Assembly (NCBI GenBank): GCA_963776935.1
Contig: CAVZOP010000002.1
Coordinates: 1,603,264 to 1,667,263, forward strand
Length of the DNA stretch: 64,000 bases
DNA from: JALOLG01 sp963776935
Lineage (GTDB): Bacteria > Actinomycetota > Acidimicrobiia > Acidimicrobiales > Ilumatobacteraceae
Reading direction: 5' to 3'
Part shown: positions 33,325 to 41,945 of the stretch, one piece after another
How positions within the stretch are numbered: the first letter of the stretch is position 1
How the letters are laid out: each line of letters starts with the position of its first letter
Notes under the pieces: model-generated
The model's input: only the letters and a program-made list of their open reading frames with translations
Database searches by the model: none
What the model was told of the DNA's origin: nothing
Program-made: the position numbers and the translations under genes

Positions 33325-33624
33325 TCACTCGTTGTGGAGAGACACGATCCGGGTGATCAATCGGAGCGTTTTCGTGCGACGAACCGTCTGGGGACCTCTG
33401 GCACCTGCGAGCCACACCAACACGACGTGGCCGAGGTGCGCCGCCGCCTGGCCGAGCGATTCACCGACGGTGGCGCCGCCGCCACGGATCGCTTGATCGT
33501 ACGCCTGCACAGCCAGGGTCGACATCTCGGGCGCCGATGATCCCGATGTCGCCTGGGCGACGGTCGGCGTCAGCGACGCGGCGAGGACGGTCGCGACGAC
33601 GGCAACGATGCATGTAGCGCTCAT
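33325..33624 (-). CDS. Small exported protein of unknown function
   Basis: A 99-residue protein with a clear signal peptide (MSATCIVAVVATVLAASLTP, cleavage after VAQA). A helical segment LAVQAYDQAIRGGGATVGES follows, then LGHVVLVWLAGARGPQTVRR. No family is recognised. ATG 33624 has a GGGGAGG ribosome-binding site upstream, which supports it as a real gene. It lies just downstream of the acyl-CoA dehydrogenase gene on the same strand (24 nt gap) and could be cotranscribed. Confidence 0.6.
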   Translation of the reverse strand: MSATCIVAVVATVLAASLTPTVAQATSGSSAPEMSTLAVQAYDQAIRGGGATVGESLGQAAAHLGHVVLVWLAGARGPQTVRRTKTLRLITRIVSLHNE

Positions 33625-33648
33625 GCCTCCCCGTTCGGCCATCGCCGC

Positions 33649-34860
33649 TCAGCCCCAGCGGGGTTGTTCGTCGGGGTCGATGCCGAGGCTGAGCTTGCCG
33701 ACCAGTTCGTGGGTGAGCAGCGTGTTGCCCGGGTGGATGCGGCCGAGACGGGCATCGCGGAACAGTTGCTCGAAGCGGTTGCGGCGGAAGATGCCGGCGC
33801 CGCCGGTGAGGTCGAAGGCTCGGTCGACGACATCCCAGGCCCTGGTCACGACGTCGTACTTGCAGGCGACGATCTTTGTCGGCCAGTCCATGCCGTGGTC
33901 GACGCCGGTCGCCCAGTCGTCGCACACCCGGTCGAGGTGAGCGTGCAGCCCTTCGAGGTGGATGCGCATCTCGGCGATGTTGTGCTGCACTTCGGGGTGG
34001 TAGGCCATCGAGCGGGTCAGGGCCAGCGACGTGCGCTGGTGGACCTGGATGACGGTGTCATCGAACGCCCGCCGGGCGATCGAGCCGTAGACGCCGGCGA
34101 AGCCGAGCAGCGCCCAGGCGAACAGGGCGACGTGGTACATGTCGGCACCGGCGAACCCGGCCGGGCAAACGCGGATGATCGCCTCGTCGGGCACGAACGC
34201 CCGGTCGAGGATGGTGTCGTTCGACATCGTCGCCCGCATCCCCATCGTGTCCCACGTCTCGTCGATCCGGTAGTTGAGCGCGTCGCGGTGGAGGAACCCG
34301 TGGACGACCGTGGGGTTGTCGGGGTCGCTGGTGTCCATGCCGTGGATGCCGAGGTACGTCCACACCGGCGACAGGCTGCCGAAGATCTTGTGTCCGGTGA
34401 ACTCCCAACCACCCTCGACCCGCGTCGCCCTGGTCGAAGACAGCAGCAGCGGGAGATCGTTGCCCGCCTCACCGTGGCCTGCGGCGAACACGGCGCCGGC
34501 GGCCGCCTCGCGCAGCACCCAATCACCTGTGAGGTCGCCGGCACGATGCAGATCGGCGCACAGGCCGACGAAGTAGTGGTGCATGTTGACGGCGACGGCC
34601 GTCGCCGGGGCGACGTAGGCGATGCGCCGCTGCAGCCGGTTGATCGCAGCGAGGTCGAGGCCGGCGCCGCCGAACGACTCGGGCACCGATGCCAGCAGGT
34701 ACCCGCTCCGAACGAGCTCCTCGAAGTCCTCGGAGAAAAAGCGGTTGTCACGGTCGTACTGGGGCGCCCGCTCGTCGAAGCGGGCAAGCATGTCGTCGGT
34801 GACGAGATGCTCGGCCCAGGGCACCGCGACCGAGGGGGGCTGTAGCTCACGCGTGGTCAT
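33649..34860 (-). CDS. Acyl-CoA dehydrogenase-family flavoprotein
   Basis: A 403-residue acyl-CoA dehydrogenase-like protein. Blocks include GYLLASVPESFGGAGLDLAA (N-terminal domain), GWEFTGHKIFGSLSPVWTYL and GMRATMSNDTILDRAFVPDE (beta domain and FAD contacts). The C-terminal domain has WDVVDRAFDLTGGAGIFRRN ending at GKLSLGIDPDEQPRWG. It is of the subgroup without an obvious catalytic Glu that also includes flavin-dependent monooxygenases, so oxidation of an acyl thioester is likely but not certain. ATG 34860 follows AAAGGAACCCC. A palindrome shared with the HxlR gene lies about 190 nt upstream. Confidence 0.9.
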   Translation of the reverse strand: MTTRELQPPSVAVPWAEHLVTDDMLARFDERAPQYDRDNRFFSEDFEELVRSGYLLASVPESFGGAGLDLAAINRLQRRIAYVAPATAVAVNMHHYFVGLCADLHRAGDLTGDWVLREAAAGAVFAAGHGEAGNDLPLLLSSTRATRVEGGWEFTGHKIFGSLSPVWTYLGIHGMDTSDPDNPTVVHGFLHRDALNYRIDETWDTMGMRATMSNDTILDRAFVPDEAIIRVCPAGFAGADMYHVALFAWALLGFAGVYGSIARRAFDDTVIQVHQRTSLALTRSMAYHPEVQHNIAEMRIHLEGLHAHLDRVCDDWATGVDHGMDWPTKIVACKYDVVTRAWDVVDRAFDLTGGAGIFRRNRFEQLFRDARLGRIHPGNTLLTHELVGKLSLGIDPDEQPRWG

Positions 34861-35050
34861 GGGGTTCCTTTCGGTGCGAGATGGCTCGGTGGACTCGTAA
34901 GACCACCCAGAAATCCGTCGGTGCCGGCCCCGGCCGGTCACAATTCGTGCATTGGTTCCGAAGGTGGCCATGAACAGCGGCGCAGCTCCGGTTGCTGGCC
35001 AACGTACGGACGCCAGACCAGGCTCGATAGTGCCGCCCCTGAACTCATCC

Positions 35051-35067
35051 GGTTCAGGTTCTGAACC
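35051..35067. promoter_or_regulatory. HxlR-type operator GGTTCA-N5-TGAACC upstream of acyl-CoA dehydrogenase
   Basis: GGTTCAGGTTCTGAACC is a perfect inverted repeat with 6-bp arms and a 5-nt spacer. Its GTTCA-N5-TGAAC core equals the site at 35906-35920 in front of the HxlR gene. It lies about 190 nt before the acyl-CoA dehydrogenase start and downstream of the HxlR stop. The rest of the 342-bp gap (34861-35202) shows no gene. Confidence 0.65.
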
Positions 35068-35202
35068 CAGGGTGGACACGGCCGGAGCGTCCGCTCGCAA
35101 TTCCGCGACGCCGTGTCTTGCCAGCCGGCTGCGCGACGTCGTGCGCCACTGCGGCGCACGCCACGCGCCGTCGGCGGCCGCCGTTGGCTGCCACCCGCGG
35201 AC

Positions 35203-35877
35203 TCAGCGCGGGATGTTGGCTGCGACGATCGGAGCCAGAGGGCTGAGCTGGAACACGGCGGGCATGCGGCGGGTGAGCGCCGCCGGGCCCGAAATCTCGA
35301 CCCGGCCGGCGCGTGTGGCCTCGCGCAAGGACAGTCGCCCCATCCACACCTGGAACAGCGATGCCAGGTCGGAGGTGATGACGACGTCGATGGCGAAGCC
35401 TGGATCGGTCAGACAGACCGAGGGATCACCGGACTCGACCACGATCCAGAACTGCTGCGGATCATCGGTGAAGCGGATCTGGAACACGTGGCGATGACCG
35501 GGGAGGTCAGACGTGTCGAACCGAGCGTGCATCCACCACACCAACACAGAAGCGTCGAGCTCATCGGGTTCGGGATCGCCGAAGGTCCATTGCGCACCCC
35601 ACGCACTCAGCGCATGAACCACAGGTTCGAGCGCCCGACCAGCGTCAGTGAGCAGGTAGCGGCTGCCGAGGCGTTCGATGACACCAGCCGCCTCGAGTTG
35701 ACGGAGTCGCTTGGCCAGCAGGCCCCGCGAGAGCCCTGGGAGGCCTCGGGCGAGATCGTTGAAGCGGGTCGTTCCAGCGAGGAGATCGCGAACGATCAGC
35801 AACGACCACCGCTCACCGAGCATGTCGAGGGTTCGCGAGATCGGGCAGTACTGGCCGTAACTCTTCAGGTCGGACAC
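35203..35877 (-). CDS. HxlR-family regulator with SCP2-like C-terminal domain
   Basis: A 224-residue paralog of the regulator at 26849. The winged helix is YGQYCPISRTLDMLGERWSL with LPGLSRGLLAKRLRQLEAAG, again with the cysteine of YCPIS. The C-terminal SCP2-like half is HVFQIRFTDDPQQFWIVVES and DLASLFQVWMGRLSLREATR. It probably senses a hydrophobic ligand or redox state. The palindrome GTTCA-N5-TGAAC sits just upstream of its start, and a perfect copy lies before the acyl-CoA dehydrogenase gene, so autoregulation plus control of that gene is likely. Divergent from an SDR gene. Confidence 0.92.
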   Translation of the reverse strand: MSDLKSYGQYCPISRTLDMLGERWSLLIVRDLLAGTTRFNDLARGLPGLSRGLLAKRLRQLEAAGVIERLGSRYLLTDAGRALEPVVHALSAWGAQWTFGDPEPDELDASVLVWWMHARFDTSDLPGHRHVFQIRFTDDPQQFWIVVESGDPSVCLTDPGFAIDVVITSDLASLFQVWMGRLSLREATRAGRVEISGPAALTRRMPAVFQLSPLAPIVAANIPR

Positions 35878-35905
35878 TCGAGATCACCTCGCTCGCACAC
35901 TTGGG

Positions 35906-35920
35906 GTTCACAAACTGAAC
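35906..35920. promoter_or_regulatory. Operator GTTCA-N5-TGAAC in HxlR/SDR divergent promoter
   Basis: GTTCACAAACTGAAC is an inverted repeat with 5-bp arms, about 30 nt upstream of the HxlR start and 160 nt before the SDR. The same core recurs at 35051-35067. It is a candidate autoregulatory site for the HxlR protein. Confidence 0.65.
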
Positions 35921-36083
35921 TGGATCGGTGTTCGAACGGTACTAGCGGCAACGGATCGAGGAAGGTGTAGTTCGACGTCATGACGACTCGCATGGACCAC
36001 ATCGGTGGTGATCGCCGAGCCGCGATCGACCACGGGCCGGTCACCGGCACCGGCGTACGGACGACCTGCGGGGACCGAACGTG

Positions 36084-36815
36084 ATGCTCGATGGTGCCGT
36101 GTCGGTCGTGACGGGCGCCAGCGGCGGGATCGGCGGTGCCACCGCCCTCGCGCTCGCCGAACAAGGCGGTCGAATCGTCATCACCGGCCGTCGAGTCGCC
36201 CGCCTCGCCGTCCTTCGCGATGCCATCATGGATCGAGGCGGTCAGGCGATCATGATCGACGGCGACGTGGCGTCGACAGCAACGGCCGCGGCGATCATCG
36301 ACGCAGCACTCAGCGAGTACGGACGGCTCGACATCCTCATCCACAGTGCCGGCTACGGACCGCCGATGCCATTGATCGAACTCCCCGAGACGGCGTGGGA
36401 CGCCACCATCGACAGTTGCCTCAAAGGCGCGTACGCCATGACTCGCGCTGCGCTGCCGGCCATGCTCGAAGCCGACGCGGGGCACATCGTCCTCGTCTCA
36501 TCAATCGCCGGCAAAGGTGCCGAAGCCAACCGCGTCGCCTACTGCGCCGCCAAGTGGGGCATCCAGGGGTTCTCCCTCGCCCTCCAGGCGGAACTGGGAA
36601 CGACGAACGTGCAGGTCAACGTCATCAATCCTGCGAGTGTCGCGACCAACTGGTGGACCACCACCGAGGACCCCCAACCACCGTCAGTGCTCGAGCGCAT
36701 GATGGCCGCCGATGACGTCGCCGACGCGATCGTCTGGCTGCTGAGTCGACCCGACCGAATCTCGATCAGCGAGCTCGTCATGCACAATCTTCACAACCCC
36801 TGGGCGCCCCGATAG
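36084..36815 (+). CDS. Short-chain dehydrogenase/reductase
   Basis: A 243-residue classical SDR. It has the cofactor motif VVTGASGGIGGATALALAEQ, a NAD-type ILIHSAGYG (NAG variant), the catalytic serine in IVLVSSIAGKG, and YCAAKWG as Tyr-x3-Lys. C-terminal VNVINPASVATNWW is the usual post-catalytic loop. The substrate is unknown; SDRs of this style oxidise or reduce hydroxyl/keto groups. ATG 36084 is chosen; a GTG one codon upstream is equivalent. It faces the HxlR gene divergently and may belong to its regulon. Confidence 0.92.
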   Translation: MLDGAVSVVTGASGGIGGATALALAEQGGRIVITGRRVARLAVLRDAIMDRGGQAIMIDGDVASTATAAAIIDAALSEYGRLDILIHSAGYGPPMPLIELPETAWDATIDSCLKGAYAMTRAALPAMLEADAGHIVLVSSIAGKGAEANRVAYCAAKWGIQGFSLALQAELGTTNVQVNVINPASVATNWWTTTEDPQPPSVLERMMAADDVADAIVWLLSRPDRISISELVMHNLHNPWAPR

Positions 36816-37184
36816 CAGCAGCCGGCGCAGCACCGCGCTCGGTGACGGCGACCGGCTCGGGGGATCCGGGTGCGGGCCTGGCAAGTCGTCTCTCGAGGGG
36901 CGATGCCCGATGCACACCCCGACGAGCTCAGCGCCGACGACCGAGCCCATTGGCGCCGTCAGGTGCTGGCACTCCTGCCCGGGTCAGCGGCTCGAGGTGA
37001 TCGTTGATGACGGGTCGTCGTCGGGTTCGCGGTGCGCGTCGTCCACGACCGTGGTGGCCCGAGCGGTCGCCTTCGGCGAGGAGCACGAGCTTCATGGTCG
37101 ACACGACAACCACGCCGAACGCCGATTCGGTGCACTCGCGATCGCGAACCGGAAGGAGATCGTCCGGAATATACGGTGCCGGGC
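36816..37184. other. Intergenic stretch without a recognisable gene
   Basis: About 370 bp between the SDR and the VOC gene. Short frames on both strands give no family motif. I see no strong palindrome. It presumably holds the VOC gene promoter. Confidence 0.4.
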
Positions 37185-38360
37185 ATGACAGAGATCGGAA
37201 CGGATTGGCGGGTGGTCGATGGCGTTGCGACAGCATGGTTCGACGCGCCGTCGCTGATCGAGGGGGCTGCGCTGGCCGGGCGCATCGTGGAGCTGTCGGC
37301 CGAGATCGTGGTCGACCTGCGCGCGACAGGCATGCGGGTGCGCCTCGACTCGGACGAGCACGCCGAGGCGGTGTCGGCGGCCGCGCGGGATCTCGGGCTG
37401 GCCGCGAACCCTGCCGTGCTGCAGCACCTGAGCGTCGTGTTCGAATCCGCCAACCCGACTGTGGTGAGGCGGTTCTGGCAGCGCGTGTTGGACTATGCGC
37501 CTGGGGAGGACGGCGGTTTGGCGGATCCGTTGCGGCGCGACCCCGCGATACGGTTCCGGCAGTCGACGGAGCCGCGGCCGCTTCGAAACCGCATCCACCT
37601 CGACGTGGTGCGGCCGGCCGCGGCGGTCGAGCAGGCGAGTCTTGGTGAGGCATCCGGACCGTTCGGGGTCTGCCACACCGACCCCGACGGCAACGAGGTC
37701 GACCTGGTGCCGGGTAGCGCGCTCGGCGACAGGATCGGGACAGCCGACTGGCAAGCGGTGTTCAGCGCGATGGCGTGCTACCGCACCACCTCGCCGACGC
37801 AGCAGCGTGACCTGGCCGCCGCAGCAGCGGCGCTGGCCGACGACACGGGCTTCCCGCTGCTGGTCGACCTGCGCCCCGGGCTCGTGATCATCGACAGCGG
37901 TAAGGACCAGTGGGAAGACGACGCCCACGGCCTCGAGCTCGACTTCACCGACCTCGCCGGAAATGTCCAGACGGCTGCCCGCGAACTCGGGGCCACCGCG
38001 GATACGGGGCTGCCGCGCTTCGCTCAGCTCTTCCTCGACGCCGCCGACGTCGCCGCAGTCCGCGCGTTCTGGGTCGCCGCACTCGGATACACCCACGACC
38101 GGCGAGCCGGGGTCACCGACATCCACGATCCGCGGCGGCTGAACCCGGTGCTGTTGTTCCAAGAGCTCGATGCGTCGGAGACGGAGCGGCGCCGGCAGCG
38201 CAACCGCATCCACTTCGAGCTCGCGGTGCCGTGGGACCTCGCGGAGACGCGCCTCGCCACGATCGTCGCAGCCGGTGGCCGGCTGCTTGACGAGTCGGAG
38301 GATCGCTGGCGGGTCGCCGACCCCGAGGGCAACGAAATGGTGATCGTCAGTGGGGCATGA
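37185..38360 (+). CDS. Pterin-dehydratase-like plus double VOC-domain protein
   Basis: A 391-residue multidomain protein. Residues 1-85 (DWRVVDGVATAWFDAPSLIE and VRLDSDEHAEAVSAAARDLG) resemble a pterin-4a-carbinolamine dehydratase-like fold. Two glyoxalase/VOC modules follow. The first is at about 85-180 (QHLSVVFESANPTVVRRFWQ, RIHLDVV, CHTDPDGNEVDLVPG), then a linker with a second pterin-dehydratase-like segment. The second VOC module is at about 285-391 (QLFLDAADVAAVRAFWVAAL, RIHFELAV, VADPEGNEMVIVSG). The DPDGNE/DPEGNE repeats are typical VOC metal-site ends. No reaction can be assigned. ATG 37185 avoids unrelated upstream sequence. Confidence 0.82.
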   Translation: MTEIGTDWRVVDGVATAWFDAPSLIEGAALAGRIVELSAEIVVDLRATGMRVRLDSDEHAEAVSAAARDLGLAANPAVLQHLSVVFESANPTVVRRFWQRVLDYAPGEDGGLADPLRRDPAIRFRQSTEPRPLRNRIHLDVVRPAAAVEQASLGEASGPFGVCHTDPDGNEVDLVPGSALGDRIGTADWQAVFSAMACYRTTSPTQQRDLAAAAAALADDTGFPLLVDLRPGLVIIDSGKDQWEDDAHGLELDFTDLAGNVQTAARELGATADTGLPRFAQLFLDAADVAAVRAFWVAALGYTHDRRAGVTDIHDPRRLNPVLLFQELDASETERRRQRNRIHFELAVPWDLAETRLATIVAAGGRLLDESEDRWRVADPEGNEMVIVSGA

Positions 38361-38413
38361 GCTCGCATTCGGCTGAGCTCCACGCTTGGCGGTTTCTCGT
38401 CGACGGCGGACGG

Positions 38414-38938
38414 TCAATGACCGAGAGCCAGCTTGAGGGTCACAACGGCGATGCCAACGGCCGCAGTCGCACCCGCGTACGCCCACACGGACGCCCGGCG
38501 GCGAGCTGAGACTGAAGCGCCGACGAAGGCACCGACGCCAACCAACTGGAGGATGGCGACGGCGACGGAGGCCCACAGCGCGACACGGGGCTCGACAAGA
38601 TCCATTCGCCCGAGCAGCAGCATGCAGGCTGGAAGCACGGCGGCGAGCAGGATCGGCAGACCATCGAGCATGGCTTTCGTGATCTCGTCGCGGTCGAGCG
38701 GCGTACCGTGGCGAAGATGATCGCCGACCAACTCGGCGTACAGGTGAGCCACCCAGGTCGCGACGCCGACGCCCGTGACGAGCTCCCAACCGAGGCCGGA
38801 TGACACCTCGTCGGCATCGATCAGTGGCAGCGCCACGAGCACCAGGACCGTTCCGTAGCAAGCGGCGCTCAACCGCTCCGCAATACGCTCCTGCGGCCAG
38901 CTCTGGAGTCGTTCGGCAATCCCCCTCACGCTCGCCAT
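38414..38938 (-). CDS. Uncharacterised integral membrane protein
   Basis: A 174-residue protein with four to five predicted membrane helices: YGTVLVLVALPLIDADEVSS, GWELVTGVGVATWVAHLYAE, LPILLAAVLPACMLLLGRMD, ALWASVAVAILQLVGVGAFV, and VWAYAGATAAVGIAVVTLKL. A conserved-looking cytoplasmic loop GDHLRHGTPLDRDEITKAML lies between helices 2 and 3. No transporter family is recognised. ATG 38938 is preferred because the upstream extension is basic and non-membrane. It lies 150 nt from the left end of the IS30 element, with no sign of disruption. Confidence 0.7.
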   Translation of the reverse strand: MASVRGIAERLQSWPQERIAERLSAACYGTVLVLVALPLIDADEVSSGLGWELVTGVGVATWVAHLYAELVGDHLRHGTPLDRDEITKAMLDGLPILLAAVLPACMLLLGRMDLVEPRVALWASVAVAILQLVGVGAFVGASVSARRRASVWAYAGATAAVGIAVVTLKLALGH

Positions 38939-39086
38939 TGTGGTGCGCTCGGCGCGGCGACCCGCGACGTGGAGGTACCGGGCCACATCTCAACGGCCGA
39001 TCGTCATCTGATGCGGCGATGTCACGGCTTCCGGCCGGTCCGATATCCGCGGGGAAACGGTCGGCTCACGACCATCCTCTATCGCC

Positions 39087-40316
39087 TGTGTCCTCAAGCG
39101 GTCATCGCAACACGAACCTGATTGGCGGGCTTTGGATGTCGTCGATCGGGAGGTGTCGTGGTGGTTCGGTTTTCGGAGGAGGACAGGAAGACGATTTGGG
39201 ACATGCGCGAGGCCGGTGTGCCGGTGAGGCGCATCGCCAAGCATCTGGGACGACAGAACTCGTCGCTGCGGAAGTTCATCGCCGATGCCGGCGGAAGGCG
39301 TCCGACGCGCGGGGAGCGCGGTGAGCTTCGGTTGTCGTTGGCGGAGCGGGAGGAGATCTCTCGGGGGCTGGCCGCTGGTTGCTCGGCTCGAATGATCGCT
39401 CGAGGGATGGGTCGATCGGCGTCGACGATCTGTCGAGAGGTGAACGTCAACGGCGGCCGGACTAAGTATCGGGCGTTGCTGGCCGATCGTGCAGCACAAC
39501 GCCGGGCCCTGCGACCCAAACGAGCCAAGCTCGCTCAGTGCCGGCGGCTGCGCAACGTCGTGGAGCACAAGCTCGAGGACCTGTGGTCCCCTGAGCAGAT
39601 CTCAGGGTGGTTGGCTGAGCAGTATCCGAACGACCCGGAGATGCAGGTGTCCCACGAGACGATCTATCAGTCGTTGTTCGTCCAGAGCCGAGGAGCGCTC
39701 AGGAAGGAACTGCATTCGTGCTTGCGAAGCGGTCGGGCGATGCGCCGCGCCAAGGCGTATACGAAGGGCGGAACCGGCCAGGGTCAGATCCGCAACATGG
39801 TGATGATCTCGCAACGTCCGGCCGAGGTCGCCGATCGGGCCGTTCCTGGTCACTGGGAAGGAGACCTGATCTTCGGCAAGAAGATGACCGCGATCGGAAC
39901 CTTGGTCGAGCGTCACAGCCGATACGTGATCTTGCTCAAGCTCCCCCACGGCCATAGTGCACAAGCAGTCCGCACGGCGATGACCAAGAGGATCTTGACC
40001 CTGCCCGCGCAGCTTCGCCGCTCGATCACCTGGGACCAAGGCAAAGAGATGGCCGAGCACACTCAGTTCACGATCGATACCGGTGTGCAGATCTACTTCT
40101 GTGATCCGAAGAGCCCCTGGCAACGCGGCAGCAACGAGAACACCAACGGACTGCTTCGCCAATATCTCCCGAAATCAGCAGACCTCGCCCAGTGCACCCA
40201 GCGCGAGCTCGATGCCATCGCTCGTTCACTCAACACAAGACCTCGACAGACCCTCAGCTGGATGACACCATCTCACACGTTCGCCAACGCCGTTGCGATG
40301 ACCGGTTGAGGACACA
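39087..40316 (+). mobile_element. IS30-family insertion sequence, apparently complete
   Basis: A 1230-bp element bounded by 25-bp terminal inverted repeats at 39087-39111 and 40292-40316, starting TGTGTCCTCAA and matching at 24 of 25 positions (only position 12 differs). The flanks show a possible 2-bp duplication (CC on each side), the short target duplication expected for IS30. The single transposase gene runs inward and its stop lies within the right repeat. Neither flank shows an obviously interrupted gene, so it appears to have inserted in non-coding DNA. Confidence 0.92.
39158..40309 (+). CDS. IS30-family transposase
   Basis: A 383-residue DDE transposase. The N-terminal helix-turn-helix region is EEDRKTIWDMREAGVPVRRI and GRSASTICREVNVNG. 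The catalytic core has VPGHWEGDLIFGKKMTAIGT (first Asp), RRSITWDQGKEMAEHTQFTI (second Asp) and SPWQRGSNENTNGLLRQYLP (Glu). These are the classical IS30 signatures. The frame opens at TTG 39122, but GTG 39158, behind GGGAGG, gives the natural N-terminus. It is intact with no frameshift, so the element may still be active. Confidence 0.95.
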   Translation: MVVRFSEEDRKTIWDMREAGVPVRRIAKHLGRQNSSLRKFIADAGGRRPTRGERGELRLSLAEREEISRGLAAGCSARMIARGMGRSASTICREVNVNGGRTKYRALLADRAAQRRALRPKRAKLAQCRRLRNVVEHKLEDLWSPEQISGWLAEQYPNDPEMQVSHETIYQSLFVQSRGALRKELHSCLRSGRAMRRAKAYTKGGTGQGQIRNMVMISQRPAEVADRAVPGHWEGDLIFGKKMTAIGTLVERHSRYVILLKLPHGHSAQAVRTAMTKRILTLPAQLRRSITWDQGKEMAEHTQFTIDTGVQIYFCDPKSPWQRGSNENTNGLLRQYLPKSADLAQCTQRELDAIARSLNTRPRQTLSWMTPSHTFANAVAMTG

Positions 40317-40530
40317 CCGGTTCGCGAGCACGCCGATGCGCCGATCTGATCGCGTCGACCCTCCGTCAGTCGTCGCTGATCTGCGCTGACAATCGGAGCG
40401 CGCGTTCGGCGCTGATCGCGGTTTGCGTCGACATATTCGTTGGTGGGCGGCCCTGGCCGGGTGATCAGGGCATCCCCAGCGGGCGAGCGAGGGACTGGGG
40501 GTCGAGCAGATCGCCGTAGAGTGAAACAGG

Positions 40531-41253
40531 GTGGACAACGAAGCGCTGTGGGAGCAGCACGCCGAATGGTGGCAACGCGAGTACACCAGTGGCGCCGACG
40601 CCGAGTACGAGGAGCAGATCCTCCCGCTGGTCGCGCGGCATGTCGGAGGCGCCCGGCGGGTGCTCGACATCGGATGCGGCGAGGGGCAGGTCGCTCGGTG
40701 CATTGCCAGTCTGGGTGCTCAGGTGGTCGGGCTCGATCCGACGCCGTCGCAGATCGCCGTCGCACGTGACCGCGCCGGTGGGCCGGCCTACGGGCGGGCG
40801 CGCGCCGAGGCGCTGCCTTGTCGCAGCGCGGCGTTCGATGCGGTGGTGCTGTGTCTCGCGATTGAACATGTCGACGAGTACGAGACCGCGCTCCGCGAAG
40901 TGTCGCGGGTGCTCGAGCCGGGCGGCCGGTTCGTGCTGCTCTTGTGTCATCCGTTGCTCCAGGCGCCGGGTAGCGCCTGGATCGAGGACCAGGCCGTCGG
41001 GGAGCACTACTGGCGCATCGGCGCCTATCTGGATGACGACACGGTCGTCGACACCGTCGCGCCGGGTATCGACTTTCTGTTCATTCATCGTCCGCTCAGC
41101 CGCTACATCCACGCAATGGGTGAAGCCGGCCTCCTGATCGACGACATGGAGGAGCCGCGACCTCCCGCACGCCTGCTCGCGGAGGTGTGGCCATACCCCG
41201 AGGCCGCATCGATCCCCCGCCTGCTCCTTGTGCGCGCCCGTCGTTCGGCGTAG
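40531..41253 (+). CDS. Class I SAM-dependent methyltransferase
   Basis: A 240-residue methyltransferase. Motif I is ARRVLDIGCGEGQVARCIAS, the beta-2 acidic residue is in VVGLDPTPSQIAVARDRAGG, motif II is AAFDAVVLCLAIEHVDEYET and the post-motif is VLEPGGRFVLLLCHPLLQAP. It resembles UbiG/UbiE-like and Methyltransf_11 proteins. It begins with GTG at 40531, 214 nt beyond the IS30 element, and stands alone. The methyl acceptor is unknown. Confidence 0.9.
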   Translation: MDNEALWEQHAEWWQREYTSGADAEYEEQILPLVARHVGGARRVLDIGCGEGQVARCIASLGAQVVGLDPTPSQIAVARDRAGGPAYGRARAEALPCRSAAFDAVVLCLAIEHVDEYETALREVSRVLEPGGRFVLLLCHPLLQAPGSAWIEDQAVGEHYWRIGAYLDDDTVVDTVAPGIDFLFIHRPLSRYIHAMGEAGLLIDDMEEPRPPARLLAEVWPYPEAASIPRLLLVRARRSA

Positions 41254-41645
41254 ATCATTCGCGGGTTGCGGATCTCGCTGACGCGTCTCGGAGCGTCGTT
41301 GAGTTCGCGTCCGAGCTGACAGCCAAGACCACGAGATCCCGTTCGTGGAGCTGTTCAACACCCCGGAAGAACGACGACTTCCGGAGAGTTGAAATCGCAC
41401 TTTCGTTTGCTTGAAAACGCACCCATAGCCGGCGATCTGAGCGGCCGCGGTGTTCGGGTTGATGGTGCTGGTCGGCGTTGCGGCGGGGCGTTGCATGATC
41501 TGTCGGAGGTTGCTGACGCTTGGGGGTCGCCGCCGGGAACGGCGTGGGCGTGGTGGTTCCCCGCTCGTGCAGGCGCGCGTCGATTCGCAGCGATGCCGGT
41601 GACGAGACATGACCCGGTCTTCCGTCATTGACAGTCACACTCCCA
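41254..41645. other. Intergenic stretch without a recognisable gene
   Basis: About 390 bp between the methyltransferase and the DUF1059 operon. Frames on both strands yield no protein family. A TTGACA hexamer (41628-41633) near its end could be the -35 of the following operon. Confidence 0.4.
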
Positions 41646-41648
41646 ATA

Positions 41649-41665
41649 TGAGAGTGTTACTCTCA
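41649..41665. promoter_or_regulatory. Palindromic operator TGAGAGT-GTT-ACTCTCA
   Basis: A perfect 7-3-7 inverted repeat, 31 nt upstream of the DUF1059 start and 16 nt after a TTGACA hexamer. The operon ends with a TetR gene, so this is a candidate TetR operator overlapping the promoter. Confidence 0.65.
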
Positions 41666-41695
41666 ATGCGCAACCCATCACCGAGGAGACATGCG

Positions 41696-41944
41696 ATGAA
41701 GACGATGACCTGCAGCCAACTCGGAGGAGCGTGTGAGCTCCCCCTCGTCGGCGAGGACCCGAACGAGATCATCCAGGCCCAGGACCGTCACCTCCGTGAG
41801 GCGGTTGCGGCTGGGAGAAGCGACCATGAGCCGGCGCTGCGCGACATGAAGGGTCGGTGGCGGCGCCCGGTCTCGGGCATGAAGTGGTACCGCAAGGTGC
41901 AGCGCGACTTCGCCGCCCTGCCGAGCGAAACCGTGAGCCAATGA
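41696..41944 (+). CDS. DUF1059-like small protein
   Basis: An 82-residue protein. MKTMTCSQLGGACELPLVGE is the DUF1059 hallmark: a cysteine, then the LGGAC segment with the second cysteine. EDPNEIIQAQDRHLREAVAA follows as the helical part. The C-terminal half (PALRDMKGRWRRPVSGMKWY) departs from the family. DUF1059 proteins are small, possibly metal- or redox-related, and uncharacterised. ATG 41696 lies 8 nt after GAGGAG. The gene is 1 nt from the DUF1801-like gene and begins a probable operon ending with the TetR gene. Confidence 0.75.
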   Translation: MKTMTCSQLGGACELPLVGEDPNEIIQAQDRHLREAVAAGRSDHEPALRDMKGRWRRPVSGMKWYRKVQRDFAALPSETVSQ

Positions 41945-41945
41945 C

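Noticed and set aside
35977..36083. Upstream in-frame extension or second small gene before the SDR
   Set aside because: The short stretch lacks a family motif and the SDR N-terminus is complete from 36084.
41255..41638. A 127-codon minus-strand frame before the DUF1059 operon
   Set aside because: No recognisable motif, low-complexity Ser/Arg-rich translation and no ribosome-binding site.
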